A stretch of 64,000 nucleotides of DNA from Acinetobacter calcoaceticus (GTDB lineage Bacteria; Pseudomonadota; Gammaproteobacteria; Pseudomonadales; Moraxellaceae), in the NCBI RefSeq assembly GCF_016508255.1, contig NZ_JADVKT010000004.1:124001-188000 (forward strand), read 5' to 3'. Positions 33,562 to 41,823 of this stretch are shown in pieces (the stretch's first letter is position 1; each line of letters begins with the position of its first letter). A model generated the notes under the pieces. It did not search any database and was not told the origin of the DNA. It worked only from the letters and a program-made list of their open reading frames with translations. The position numbers were made by a program, and so were the translations under genes.

Positions 33562-34155
33562 TTAGAACGGTAAATCGTCGTCTAAATCTGCTGGTGCAGA
33601 TGCAGGCTGTTGTGGTGCTTTAGGAGCAAAGCCACCACCTTGCGGGCTGTTACCACCATTACCAAAACCAGCTGGGTTGCTGCCATAGCCGCCACCACTA
33701 TTTTGGTTATAACCACCGCCTTGGTTATTATTATTTTGATAACCATTACCACCTTGTTGAGGTGCGTTAAAACGTGGTTGATTAAAATCATTACCACCAG
33801 CGAACCCTTGTTCACCTTGTTGACGACCATCTAACATTTGCATCTGTTCGCCACGAATTTCTGTTGTATAGCGCTCTTGACCATTTTGATCAGTCCACTG
33901 ACGCGTACGTAATGAACCTTCAATATAAACCTTAGAACCTTTACGTAAAAACTGCTGAGCAATTTCCCCTAAACGGTTATGCAAAACAATACGGTGCCAT
34001 TCAGTTTGTTCTTTACGCTCACCTGAAGTTTTATCGGTCCAAGCTTCACTTGTCGCGATTGAAAACTGAGTCAGCGAGCCCCCATTTGGAAAAGTTTTTG
34101 TTTCAGGATCACGACCCAAAGTACCAACCAAAATAACCTTATTTACACCACGCAT
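33562..34155 (-). CDS. ssb: Single-stranded DNA-binding protein
   Basis: A 197-residue SSB. The OB fold occupies about residues 1-110 ([55 protein letters not shown]), followed by a Gly/Gln/Asn-rich disordered linker and the acidic tip DDDLPF that recruits repair and replication proteins. Coats ssDNA as a tetramer. The linker is encoded by a repetitive low-complexity stretch (about 33580-33800). It lies 51 bp downstream of the yajR-like gene on the same strand. Confidence 0.97.
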   Translation of the reverse strand: MRGVNKVILVGTLGRDPETKTFPNGGSLTQFSIATSEAWTDKTSGERKEQTEWHRIVLHNRLGEIAQQFLRKGSKVYIEGSLRTRQWTDQNGQERYTTEIRGEQMQMLDGRQQGEQGFAGGNDFNQPRFNAPQQGGNGYQNNNNQGGGYNQNSGGGYGSNPAGFGNGGNSPQGGGFAPKAPQQPASAPADLDDDLPF

Positions 34156-34206
34156 TAGCTGTCTTCATCCTATTCATTTCTATGTTTTACTTTATAAGAG
34201 TTATGC

Positions 34207-35571
34207 TTAAATGGCTACCTCTTTACCAAACAACTGCGTTAAATCACGTCGTGCAGTATCATCTAGAGACTGTTTATCGACTTTAATATAAGCAACTTGC
34301 TGGTCAGGCATCACCACAACTTCTTCAATACCACGAATTGCCAATAGCTGTGTGGTCCACTCATTCACCTGTTGCACTTGCGGTAATGGCAACACAATAG
34401 ATGACAAATACCGCGGCTGAGCTAAACCAAAACTAATTAGCAACCATATTATAGCAATCCCTGTTAAGACACTCCATCCCATCGCAGTATTATGTAACAT
34501 CAATAGTTGCCCACCAAGTGTGCCCCCAAAAAAAGCACCTAAAAACTGACTACTGGCATTTACACCCATCGCAGTCGCTTTTGACTGGATTGGCGCACAT
34601 TTTGATAACCATGATGGCAATAAGGCCTCCATCACATTAAACGCAATGAAGAAAATCCCTAGGCCTGCGAGTAATACATATTTTGATTGATAACCAAATA
34701 TGAGCAGCAATAAACCTGCAATAATGCCTGTAATTGCGGTTAAGAAAATGCCTCGCATTTTGCGATATTTTTCAGCAATGATAATGCTTGGAAATGCAAA
34801 AAACAGACTAATCACCAAGAGTGGCAAATACACCAGACCATGACTGGCTAAAGGAATATGCGCAAACTCGATGAGCTGTGAAGGCACATAAATAAACATG
34901 GCTGTCAGCAGTAAATGTAATGAAAACACCGAAACATGCAAACGGTTTAAGTCACCCATTTGAATAACTTGCTTAAGCTGTGCCATGTAACCTTGCTGAT
35001 AATTACGATGATGGCGAGTCACTTTAGGAACAAGCAATAACATCAAAATCGCGATTAAGCCCATAATGGTCGTGACAAAGAATAAGCCAGAAATCCCAAC
35101 AAGGCTTGTGAGCCAAGGCCCTAGACTAAAAGCCACGACAAAAGACAAACCAATACTCATACCCATCGCGGCCATGGCTTTAGTACGTTGTTCTTCGCGA
35201 GTGACATCGGCTAGAAGCGCCATAACAACTGCTGAAACAGCACCTGCACCCGCAATCGCACGACCAATAATCACACCATAAATCGTGTCAGATAAACCAG
35301 CAATTGCACCGCCAAGAGCAAAGAGTAATAAGCCAAGCACCACGAGAGGTTTACGGCTAAAGCGGTCAGCAAGCAGGCTAAATGGAATTTGTAAAATTGC
35401 CTGACTTAAGCCATAGACACCTACAGCCAAACCAATCAGTGCTGGAGTCGCATATTGATATGACTGTCCGACTACAGAAAAGACAGGAATAATCATGAAC
35501 AGACCCAACATGCGTAGTGCAAAAATACTACTTAAGGCAAAAGTTGAGCGACGTTCCAAAGCATTCATCAT
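34207..35571 (-). CDS. YajR-like MFS transporter with C-terminal YAM domain
   Basis: A 454-residue protein, equal in length to E. coli YajR. Twelve transmembrane segments with the MFS loop LADRFSRKPLVVLGLLLFAL and GRAIAGAGAVSAVVMALLAD, then a soluble tail of about 65 residues (VVVMPDQQVAYIKVDKQSLD) with a ferredoxin-like YAM fold. YajR is a proton-driven putative drug exporter. The gene precedes ssb, which may share its transcript. Substrate unknown. Confidence 0.85.
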   Translation of the reverse strand: MMNALERRSTFALSSIFALRMLGLFMIIPVFSVVGQSYQYATPALIGLAVGVYGLSQAILQIPFSLLADRFSRKPLVVLGLLLFALGGAIAGLSDTIYGVIIGRAIAGAGAVSAVVMALLADVTREEQRTKAMAAMGMSIGLSFVVAFSLGPWLTSLVGISGLFFVTTIMGLIAILMLLLVPKVTRHHRNYQQGYMAQLKQVIQMGDLNRLHVSVFSLHLLLTAMFIYVPSQLIEFAHIPLASHGLVYLPLLVISLFFAFPSIIIAEKYRKMRGIFLTAITGIIAGLLLLIFGYQSKYVLLAGLGIFFIAFNVMEALLPSWLSKCAPIQSKATAMGVNASSQFLGAFFGGTLGGQLLMLHNTAMGWSVLTGIAIIWLLISFGLAQPRYLSSIVLPLPQVQQVNEWTTQLLAIRGIEEVVVMPDQQVAYIKVDKQSLDDTARRDLTQLFGKEVAI

Positions 35572-35664
35572 ATCAATACACGTTTATCAAACTAGGCAAA
35601 TTATAAGCCGATTCGTTTCCAAAAATACGGGACACATTATTTAAATTAACGATTTCCAGCTTAA

Positions 35665-35698
35665 AAAAATAAAGAGGCATTTAGCCTCTTTATTTTAA
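35665..35698 (-). terminator. Intrinsic terminator after DUF475 gene
   Basis: AATAAAGAGGC/GCCTCTTTATT hairpin with a 5-nt loop, A/T-flanked. Confidence 0.9.
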
Positions 35699-35719
35699 AT
35701 AACTTTACTGAAAATTAGC

Positions 35720-36802
35720 TTAAGGCGACTGTTGTTCGCGCTTCGTATATTGAATTGAAGCGATTACAGCCCAAACAATAAAGGCAACTCCAATTAAACC
35801 TGTTACCACTTCTGGTACATGAACACCCGTACCGCTTGCAATCATAATGAATGCTAAAGCACCAATAGCATAATGTGCGCCATGTTCTAAAAATATATAA
35901 GCGTCTAATGTGCCTTTTTCAACAAGATAAACAGTCATTGAACGGACAAAAATAGCACCAATTGCAAGACCCAACATAATCACAACAACGTCGCTGGTAA
36001 TCGCAAATGCGCCAATCACACCGTCAAAACTAAAAGATGCATCTAATACTTCAAGATATAAGAAACCACCAATACCCGCTTTAACCACACCAGAAGCTGC
36101 GCCTGATGAGTCGTGCATTACAGCATTACCATTGTCATCAATTTCAGGCTCACCACCTAACAGGTGACTTAATACTTCAACCCCAATATAAACCACAATG
36201 CCCCAAATACCAGCCATGGTTACTGCTAAACGTTGGTGGTCATCTACATAAGCTGCCATCACAATTAAAGCAATTAAAGCAAGAAATACAGACATTGCCG
36301 GTACACTAGCTAAACTTGAAAGTTTAGATTCAAGCCATCTAAACCAATGGGTTTCTTTTTCATCATCAAAGAAGAAGTTTAAGAAAACCAATAATAGGAA
36401 TGTTCCACCAAAAGCTGAAATTTCAGCATGGTGTGCCATTAAACGCTCAGAATAAGTTTTCGGATCATTGAGTGCCAATTTTGCCACTTCAATAACCCCC
36501 ATATCGGCGGTCACTGCAACAATCACGACAGGGAAAATCAGACGCATACCAAAAACGGCGATTAAAATACCTACCGTTAAAAAGATCATTTTCCAGAACG
36601 GATCCCAATTACGTAGAACCGATGCATTCACGACAGCATTGTCAAAAGATAAAGAGACCTCCATTACAGCTAAAATGGCTGTAATTGTTAAAGCTTTAAG
36701 CATGGTAGACACGCCAGCTTCAGGTCCATGGGTAAAACCCCAATACGCAGATAGTGCTAAACACACCACCGTAAAAAATATCGAAAATCGGAAATGCTTC
36801 AT
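35720..36802 (-). CDS. DUF475 (TerC-superfamily) membrane protein
   Basis: A 360-residue integral membrane protein with about nine hydrophobic segments. The sequence AVMEVSLSFDNAVVNASVLR and its second-half mirror LEVLDASFSFDGVIGAFAIT are the paired acidic repeats of the TerC/DUF475 group; the acidic residues within membrane helices suggest metal-ion transport. Members have been linked to tellurite resistance or metal efflux, without proven function for this branch. It stands alone with its own terminator. Confidence 0.85.
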   Translation of the reverse strand: MKHFRFSIFFTVVCLALSAYWGFTHGPEAGVSTMLKALTITAILAVMEVSLSFDNAVVNASVLRNWDPFWKMIFLTVGILIAVFGMRLIFPVVIVAVTADMGVIEVAKLALNDPKTYSERLMAHHAEISAFGGTFLLLVFLNFFFDDEKETHWFRWLESKLSSLASVPAMSVFLALIALIVMAAYVDDHQRLAVTMAGIWGIVVYIGVEVLSHLLGGEPEIDDNGNAVMHDSSGAASGVVKAGIGGFLYLEVLDASFSFDGVIGAFAITSDVVVIMLGLAIGAIFVRSMTVYLVEKGTLDAYIFLEHGAHYAIGALAFIMIASGTGVHVPEVVTGLIGVAFIVWAVIASIQYTKREQQSP

Positions 36803-37065
36803 GGATCTGACCTATACCAAGAATTAAATTTAATCTTTCTTTAAAAACGCGGTTATTATATCGATAATTAACCATAAAACGATGTTGTTTTGTGCTGTTA
36901 TTCCCTTTACTTTATCTCTATGTTTAATAAAGAAATTTACAATATTTAATTAACTTGTTAATCACATTAAATATTTTCTTTCGATATATCTATCATTATT
37001 ATTTTTGTATTTTAAAATTGATTTAAAATCTAGTTCAGCTGTCTTATTTTAAATGGAATGATTTT

Positions 37066-37740
37066 ATGCTTTTTTCTCAAGAACTCTGGCAACGTAATTT
37101 AAATTTATATCAAAAAATTCTCGACCTGCCTTTTAATCAGGAACTTGCTAGTGGAACTTTAGATAAAGAAGCATTTTGTCATTATGTGATTCAGGATGCC
37201 CAATATTTAGTGGCCTATGGTCGTGTATTAGCAGTTGCAGCAGCAAAGGCTTTTGATGCTGACGATATTATGCAATTTTCAGATGCAGCTAAAATTGCAA
37301 TTGTGGTTGAACGCAGCTTGCATGATGACTTCATGAAAAATTTTGGTGTCACCAAAGAAGAGTTTCAAAACACGCCATTAACTTTGGCTGGTCATCACTA
37401 CACTTCATTTTTAACAGCAACGGCTTGGTCAGAAAGTTACCCTGTTGTGCTTGCAGCACTTTTACCGTGCTTCTGGATTTATGCCGAAGTTGGTAAAGAT
37501 ATTGTGAACAAATCTGTTCCCAATAACCCTTACCAAGCATGGGTGGACACCTATGCAGGCGAAGAGTTTCATACAGCCGTTCGTAATGTAATTGCGACCG
37601 TTGATAAAGTTGCCGCACGTTGTGATGCAGACACTTTAGAAAAAATGCATGCTGCTTACACCATGGGTGCAAAACTTGAGTGGTTATTTTGGGATAGCGC
37701 CTACCACCAAAGACAATGGCTAGGTTTAGACCATATTTAA
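37066..37740 (+). CDS. tenA: TenA-family thiaminase II / aminopyrimidine aminohydrolase
   Basis: A 224-residue all-helical TenA protein with the active-site set of TenA: Asp44 and Tyr47 (VIQDAQYLVA), Tyr112 (HHYTSF), nucleophile Cys135 (LLPCFWIYAE) and Tyr139. These numbers match Bacillus TenA. It hydrolyses aminomethyl-pyrimidine salvage intermediates or thiamine in vitamin B1 salvage. No thi genes adjoin it and no TPP riboswitch is seen upstream. A MerR gene follows. Confidence 0.92.
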   Translation: MLFSQELWQRNLNLYQKILDLPFNQELASGTLDKEAFCHYVIQDAQYLVAYGRVLAVAAAKAFDADDIMQFSDAAKIAIVVERSLHDDFMKNFGVTKEEFQNTPLTLAGHHYTSFLTATAWSESYPVVLAALLPCFWIYAEVGKDIVNKSVPNNPYQAWVDTYAGEEFHTAVRNVIATVDKVAARCDADTLEKMHAAYTMGAKLEWLFWDSAYHQRQWLGLDHI

Positions 37741-37806
37741 AACTTCAAGAGAATCGGTCAGATGGTTCAATACGCTGATCGATTTTTCATAAAATGCGAG
37801 ATAGAT

Positions 37807-38178
37807 ATGTATATTGGCGAATTAGCATCTTTAACTGGAGCCACTCCTAAAGCCATTCGGCATTATGAGAAATTAGGCTTGCTCCCCGTAGCAAAAAGAA
37901 AAGGAAATTATCGTATTTATGAAGCGATTGATGTTCAATCAGTCAAAATGATTCGCCTTGCGCAAGCTGTTGGGTTTAGCCTTTCCGAGCTTTATGACTT
38001 GTCAGCTTTAAAATATAAAAATAATCGCTTTCCTGTAGAAGTTGCACAGCAACTTATTCAAAAAAAGAATCAACAAATTATTGAGCAAAAGAAAGCGTTA
38101 AATCGTTTACAAGAAGATCTAAAGCAACTGGAAGATGAGATTACTCATACTTATATGACCAATAAGATTTCTGCCTAA
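37807..38178 (+). CDS. MerR-family transcriptional regulator
   Basis: A 123-residue MerR regulator: MYIGELASLTGATPKAIRHYE and KLGLLPVAKRKGNYRIYEAI form the winged HTH, and a long C-terminal coiled coil (QQLIQKKNQQIIEQKKALNR) mediates dimerisation. There are no cysteines for metal sensing, so it is of the small-molecule or redox-independent type. ATG 37807 is preferred over the in-frame ATG at 37762, since the family begins YIGELA. It is 103 bp upstream of a short-chain dehydrogenase, its probable target. Confidence 0.88.
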   Translation: MYIGELASLTGATPKAIRHYEKLGLLPVAKRKGNYRIYEAIDVQSVKMIRLAQAVGFSLSELYDLSALKYKNNRFPVEVAQQLIQKKNQQIIEQKKALNRLQEDLKQLEDEITHTYMTNKISA

Positions 38179-38281
38179 AAAAACTGGTTAAAATCTGCAA
38201 ATAGCTTTCAAAAAGAGTGCTTGACTCTGCCCTTAGGGTAAAGGTTTATCGTAATGACTTCTTTTATTACGGACCAATAAA

Positions 38282-39088
38282 ATGAGCGCTCATCTTTCTT
38301 CATTTAAAAATTTAACGGCATTAATTACAGGTGCATCTTCTGGAATAGGCAAAGCCTATGCTCAAAAACTAGCATCTTTAGGAATTCATTTAATTTTAAC
38401 AGCACGCTCTGAGCAGAAACTAAATGATTTAGCCGCTGAACTTAGAAAAAAATATAACGTGAATGTTGAGGTTATTGTTTTAGATTTAGCTCAACCCAAT
38501 TCAGCTCAAAGCTTATTTGATGAAGTACAAGCTAGAAAATTATCAGTAGAGATTTTAATTAACAATGCAGGATTTGGAAAATGGACTAAATTTCTAGATC
38601 AATCTGTATCTACCTATCAAGAAATGATCACGCTTAATATCAGTAGCGTAACGTCTTTATGTTATTTATTTCTGCCACAGATGCTTGCGAACAAAAAAGG
38701 CATCATGATTAATATTTCATCTACAGGCGCCTTCCAACCCCTCCCTTATATTGCCGTATATGGCGCAAGTAAATCGTACGTATTGCAATTTACTGAAGCG
38801 CTTGCGGGAGAATATAGCTCTTCGGGTGTTAAATTTCTGGCAGTTTGTCCAGGCAATACGGAAACCAATTTTACCCAAGTTGCAAATGCCGACACCAGCG
38901 GTATGAAAAGCTCTACAGTTGATGACGTTGTATCTGCAACGGTTGCAGCATTAGATAAAAATAAACCAACGATTGTTGTAGGTTGTAGCAACTATTTAAC
39001 GTCTCAATTGCCTCGAATTCTTTCCCGCAAAAAGATGATTAATCTAGTTGAAGGTATGCTCAAAACCCGTGTTTCTGAGCAGTCATAA
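38282..39088 (+). CDS. Short-chain dehydrogenase/reductase
   Basis: A 268-residue SDR with the NAD(P) motif TGASSGIGKAYA (residues 17-28), the NNAGFG motif and the catalytic YGASKSY; Ser in NISSTGAFQP completes the triad. The Arg in LTARSEQKL after strand two suggests NADPH preference. Resembles DltE/YqjQ-type SDRs. The MerR gene upstream probably controls it. GGACCAAT precedes the start. Substrate unknown. Confidence 0.88.
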   Translation: MSAHLSSFKNLTALITGASSGIGKAYAQKLASLGIHLILTARSEQKLNDLAAELRKKYNVNVEVIVLDLAQPNSAQSLFDEVQARKLSVEILINNAGFGKWTKFLDQSVSTYQEMITLNISSVTSLCYLFLPQMLANKKGIMINISSTGAFQPLPYIAVYGASKSYVLQFTEALAGEYSSSGVKFLAVCPGNTETNFTQVANADTSGMKSSTVDDVVSATVAALDKNKPTIVVGCSNYLTSQLPRILSRKKMINLVEGMLKTRVSEQS

Positions 39089-39102
39089 ATATAGCCCAAT
39101 TT

Positions 39103-39132
39103 AAAAGATTAAGAGGTTTCTCTTAATCTTTT
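39103..39132. terminator. Bidirectional terminator-like hairpin
   Basis: AAAAGATTAAGAG/CTCTTAATCTTTT stem with a GTTT loop; its right arm touches the stop codon of the convergent GlpM-like gene. Confidence 0.85.
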
Positions 39133-39472
39133 AATGCTGAAAGAATTGCCAGCCATAAATCAAACCTGCCGCGGCCACAACCCAACACAGTGTTGCCAGT
39201 CCTAGACATGACCACATCGACATACGCGTTGCCAGCACATAGACTGCAACTAAATAAATAGCATAGGGAATAAGTGACCATAGACCAAATAGAGCTGTTT
39301 TCTGTAAAGCCGCAGCACCTTTTTGCTGATAAACAATCACATGAGCAATCAAGGCGAATGTAGGAAAAAGCGGGACTAAACCTGCAATATAAAATGCCTT
39401 ACTTTTCGATAAAATCGAAATGATGAGAACAACCCCAGCCCCCAACATACATTTTAAAAATAACGCCCACAT
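39131..39472 (-). CDS. GlpM-family inner membrane protein
   Basis: A 113-residue protein with four hydrophobic helices (FLKCMLGAGVVLIISILSKS, FYIAGLVPLFPTFALIAHVI, LWSLIPYAIYLVAVYVLATR, GLATLCWVVAAAGLIYG). Matches the GlpM/YdgC family, named from Pseudomonas GlpM but without a firmly known function. Preceded by a DUF1304 membrane protein 52 bp upstream on the same strand; the two may be cotranscribed. Confidence 0.8.
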   Translation of the reverse strand: MWALFLKCMLGAGVVLIISILSKSKAFYIAGLVPLFPTFALIAHVIVYQQKGAAALQKTALFGLWSLIPYAIYLVAVYVLATRMSMWSCLGLATLCWVVAAAGLIYGWQFFQH

Positions 39473-39524
39473 ACACTGATCCTATCTGCTTATTTCCATT
39501 TCAAAACGCTGTATTTTGCGCTTT

Positions 39525-39878
39525 TTAAAGAAAATTAACAGCGACTAAAGCAATCAATGCTGGAACTGCCTGAATATAAATAATCTTTTTGCTGGCAGTC
39601 AGACCACCATAAATACCTGCAATGAGTACACAGCCTAAAAAGAAATTGGCGATTGATGTCGCAAATGGAGCATCTGCCAATAAAGACCAGAATAACCCCG
39701 CCGCTAAAAAGCCATTATAAAGCCCCTGATTTTGTGCCATCACTTTGGTGAGTTTTGCTTTTTCTGCATTATTTCCAAAGGCTTTCATGCCATAAGGCTT
39801 GTCCCACAAAAACATCTCGAGCACTAAAATATAGACATGCAATATGGCGATAAGCGCAATGAAGATTTGTCCGATCAT
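39525..39878 (-). CDS. DUF1304 membrane protein
   Basis: A 117-residue membrane protein of the DUF1304 family: IFIALIAILHVYILVLEMFL, then NQGLYNGFLAAGLFWSLLAD with the family QNxGxYN pattern, and GIYGGLTASKKIIYIQAVPA. Four transmembrane helices, function unknown. AAGGAAAA precedes ATG 39878. Downstream of the MDR dehydrogenase terminator. Confidence 0.85.
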   Translation of the reverse strand: MIGQIFIALIAILHVYILVLEMFLWDKPYGMKAFGNNAEKAKLTKVMAQNQGLYNGFLAAGLFWSLLADAPFATSIANFFLGCVLIAGIYGGLTASKKIIYIQAVPALIALVAVNFL

Positions 39879-39911
39879 ACGATTTTCCTTTTTATTTTAA
39901 AGATATAAAAA

Positions 39912-39940
39912 AAGATCAGTCTCTCGACTGATCTTGTTCT
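39912..39940. terminator. Intrinsic terminator after MDR gene
   Basis: AAGATCAGT/ACTGATCTT stem, 6-nt loop, between the minus-strand dehydrogenase (stop 39945) and the DUF1304 gene; A-run on the left serves as U-tract on the minus strand. Confidence 0.85.
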
Positions 39941-39944
39941 GTTT

Positions 39945-40922
39945 TTATGGCTTTAGCAATACTTTACCTTGGCGAGCACCTTGGGTTGCTCTTTGGGCAG
40001 CTGTTTTAATCTCATCAAAACTAAATACACCTTCTACAGGCAAGATTAATTTTTTCTGAGTCGCTAGCGTTAATAACTCAACAATCAGTTCTTTTTTACG
40101 TTCTGCTGGCATTTCTTTGTTGACCACACTTGCCCAGAAACCTTTTACCGTAGCTTGTTTGAAAATAAGATCGCCCGATGAAATCTGCATCGTTTCACCA
40201 GTCATACTGCCAAACGAAACAAGCAGGCTATTTTCACTAAGTAGATTCAGCATTTCACCACTTGCGCTGCCACCAATCGAGTCCACGCCAGCAATTAAAG
40301 GTTGGTCACCATGAATCTGCTTAACTTGCTCTTTCCAGTTAGGCTGATCAGTCGCAACAACATGTTGAATGCCCAATGCTTGCATTTCTGCAATTGCATC
40401 ACTACGACGAACCAAGTTAATTACAGGTAGGCCACGTGCCTGCGCAATCATGGCAACCGTTTTACCTACTGCACCATTCGCTGTGTTTTGAATTAACCAT
40501 TGACCCGGTTGAACATTTACAAAGTCCAATAGCATTAACGCACTAATTGGCATACCAATCAGCTGTGCTGCTGTTTCATCATCAATTTCATTATTTAAAG
40601 GAATAAGCCCCTGAGCTGGTGCAATAAAGTATTCAGCCCAACTACCATGCACAGCTGCAACTGCAATACGTTGCCCTAGTTGTACATGACTAACGCCTTC
40701 GCCCAACGCATCTACAATACCAACGCCTTCACTACCACCAATCGCAGGTAAAGTAGGCTTATAGCCATAACTTCCCCGCACCGTCCAAACATCATGATTA
40801 TGAATTGGTGACATAATCATTTTAATACGCACTTCGCCCGCTTTTGGTTCTGGCTTTGGCATATCCGCCTGCTCTAAAACGTCTACAGGCTCACCAAAAT
40901 TACGATGGATAATACTTCGCAT
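39945..40922 (-). CDS. Zinc-independent MDR oxidoreductase (quinone/enoyl reductase-like)
   Basis: A 325-residue medium-chain dehydrogenase/reductase. GroES-like N-terminus (PIHNHDVWTVRGSYGYKPTL, GGSEGVGIVDALGEGVS) and a NADPH-binding Rossmann domain (NTANGAVGKTVAMIAQARGL). Structural and catalytic zinc ligands are absent, and the N-terminus resembles ETR/MECR enoyl reductases. Its gene starts 3 bp after the TetR gene stop, so the pair is one operon and the TetR protein likely controls it. Substrate unknown. Confidence 0.85.
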   Translation of the reverse strand: MRSIIHRNFGEPVDVLEQADMPKPEPKAGEVRIKMIMSPIHNHDVWTVRGSYGYKPTLPAIGGSEGVGIVDALGEGVSHVQLGQRIAVAAVHGSWAEYFIAPAQGLIPLNNEIDDETAAQLIGMPISALMLLDFVNVQPGQWLIQNTANGAVGKTVAMIAQARGLPVINLVRRSDAIAEMQALGIQHVVATDQPNWKEQVKQIHGDQPLIAGVDSIGGSASGEMLNLLSENSLLVSFGSMTGETMQISSGDLIFKQATVKGFWASVVNKEMPAERKKELIVELLTLATQKKLILPVEGVFSFDEIKTAAQRATQGARQGKVLLKP

Positions 40923-40925
40923 GTT

Positions 40926-41528
40926 TTATTCCTCTGTCGGTTTTAACAGCTGTTGGGTAGTTTCTAAAGCTAAATGTAAAGGTGCTTTGTCTTGAGACAA
41001 TTTTGTGAGTAAAGCCGCACCTAACCATAACTGATACATCACTTGTGCAGTTTTTAAAGGGTCAATATGTTTTGGAATTGATCCTTCTTGTTGCCCTTCT
41101 TTAAGCAACAAAGCTAAACGCTGCGTTAATTTGTGCACACCCTCATTGAGAATTTGGCGCATATCTTCCGATAGATCGGAAACCTCGGCTGCCAGTTTCA
41201 CAATCAGGCAGTTTTCAGCCCAGCTACCATGCACAGGATCATCAATCCATGCCTGCCATAGGGCCATTAAACGGGCATGTGCACTTTGCTCGCTGTGCTG
41301 CCAGAGTTGTTCTACACGGACTTTATAATTAGCCATGTACTGTTCTAACAATGCACAGCCAAATGCCTCTTTCGAAGCAAAGTAGTGATAGAACGAACCT
41401 TTAGGTACGTCACAAGCCTTTAAAATTTCTTGTAAACCAACACCGACAAATCCTTTGTGTAATACCAGTTCAAAACTGGTATCCAAAATATGTTGTCGGG
41501 TAGTTTCACTTTTATTTAATCGTTTCAT
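40926..41528 (-). CDS. TetR/AcrR-family transcriptional regulator
   Basis: A 200-residue TetR repressor: TTRQHILDTSFELVLHKGFV and EILKACDVPKGSFYHYFASK form the HTH, and the C-terminal domain (WAENCLIVKLAAEVSDLSED) is that of the AcuR/TetR_C_16-like group whose members often sense electrophiles such as acrylate or N-ethylmaleimide. It heads a two-gene operon with the reductase 3 bp downstream, suggesting autoregulated detoxification. Divergent from uvrA (295-bp gap). Confidence 0.88.
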   Translation of the reverse strand: MKRLNKSETTRQHILDTSFELVLHKGFVGVGLQEILKACDVPKGSFYHYFASKEAFGCALLEQYMANYKVRVEQLWQHSEQSAHARLMALWQAWIDDPVHGSWAENCLIVKLAAEVSDLSEDMRQILNEGVHKLTQRLALLLKEGQQEGSIPKHIDPLKTAQVMYQLWLGAALLTKLSQDKAPLHLALETTQQLLKPTEE

Positions 41529-41823
41529 GCAATCACTATAAACAACTATTAGACCAGTCGTCTAGTAAAATTATGTTGCTAGTTAAATTTTGTTTAGAGT
41601 AGAAATCTAGAATGAGGAATGTTAAAAATACAACCTGCTTAATTAAACAAATTTTGTCGATTGTCGTTTAACCGTCACAATTTGTCGCTTTAAATCATTT
41701 TGTACCACTTGAACAATTTTAAATCGTTATCATATATAGGGTCTGTTGTTTATAACCAGTCACACTGCACGCGGCTGATCAATCAACACCTAAATTTTCA
41801 TCAATATATAATTGAGATGTTTT

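Noticed and set aside
33580..33830. Repetitive stretch as tandem repeat or CRISPR-like array
   Set aside because: It encodes the Gly/Asn/Gln-rich linker of SSB; the repetition is protein low complexity. No CRISPR array or cas gene is in the window.
36803..37065. TPP riboswitch expected before tenA
   Set aside because: No CTGAGA/ACCCTTTGA-type conserved boxes are seen in the 263 bp before tenA.
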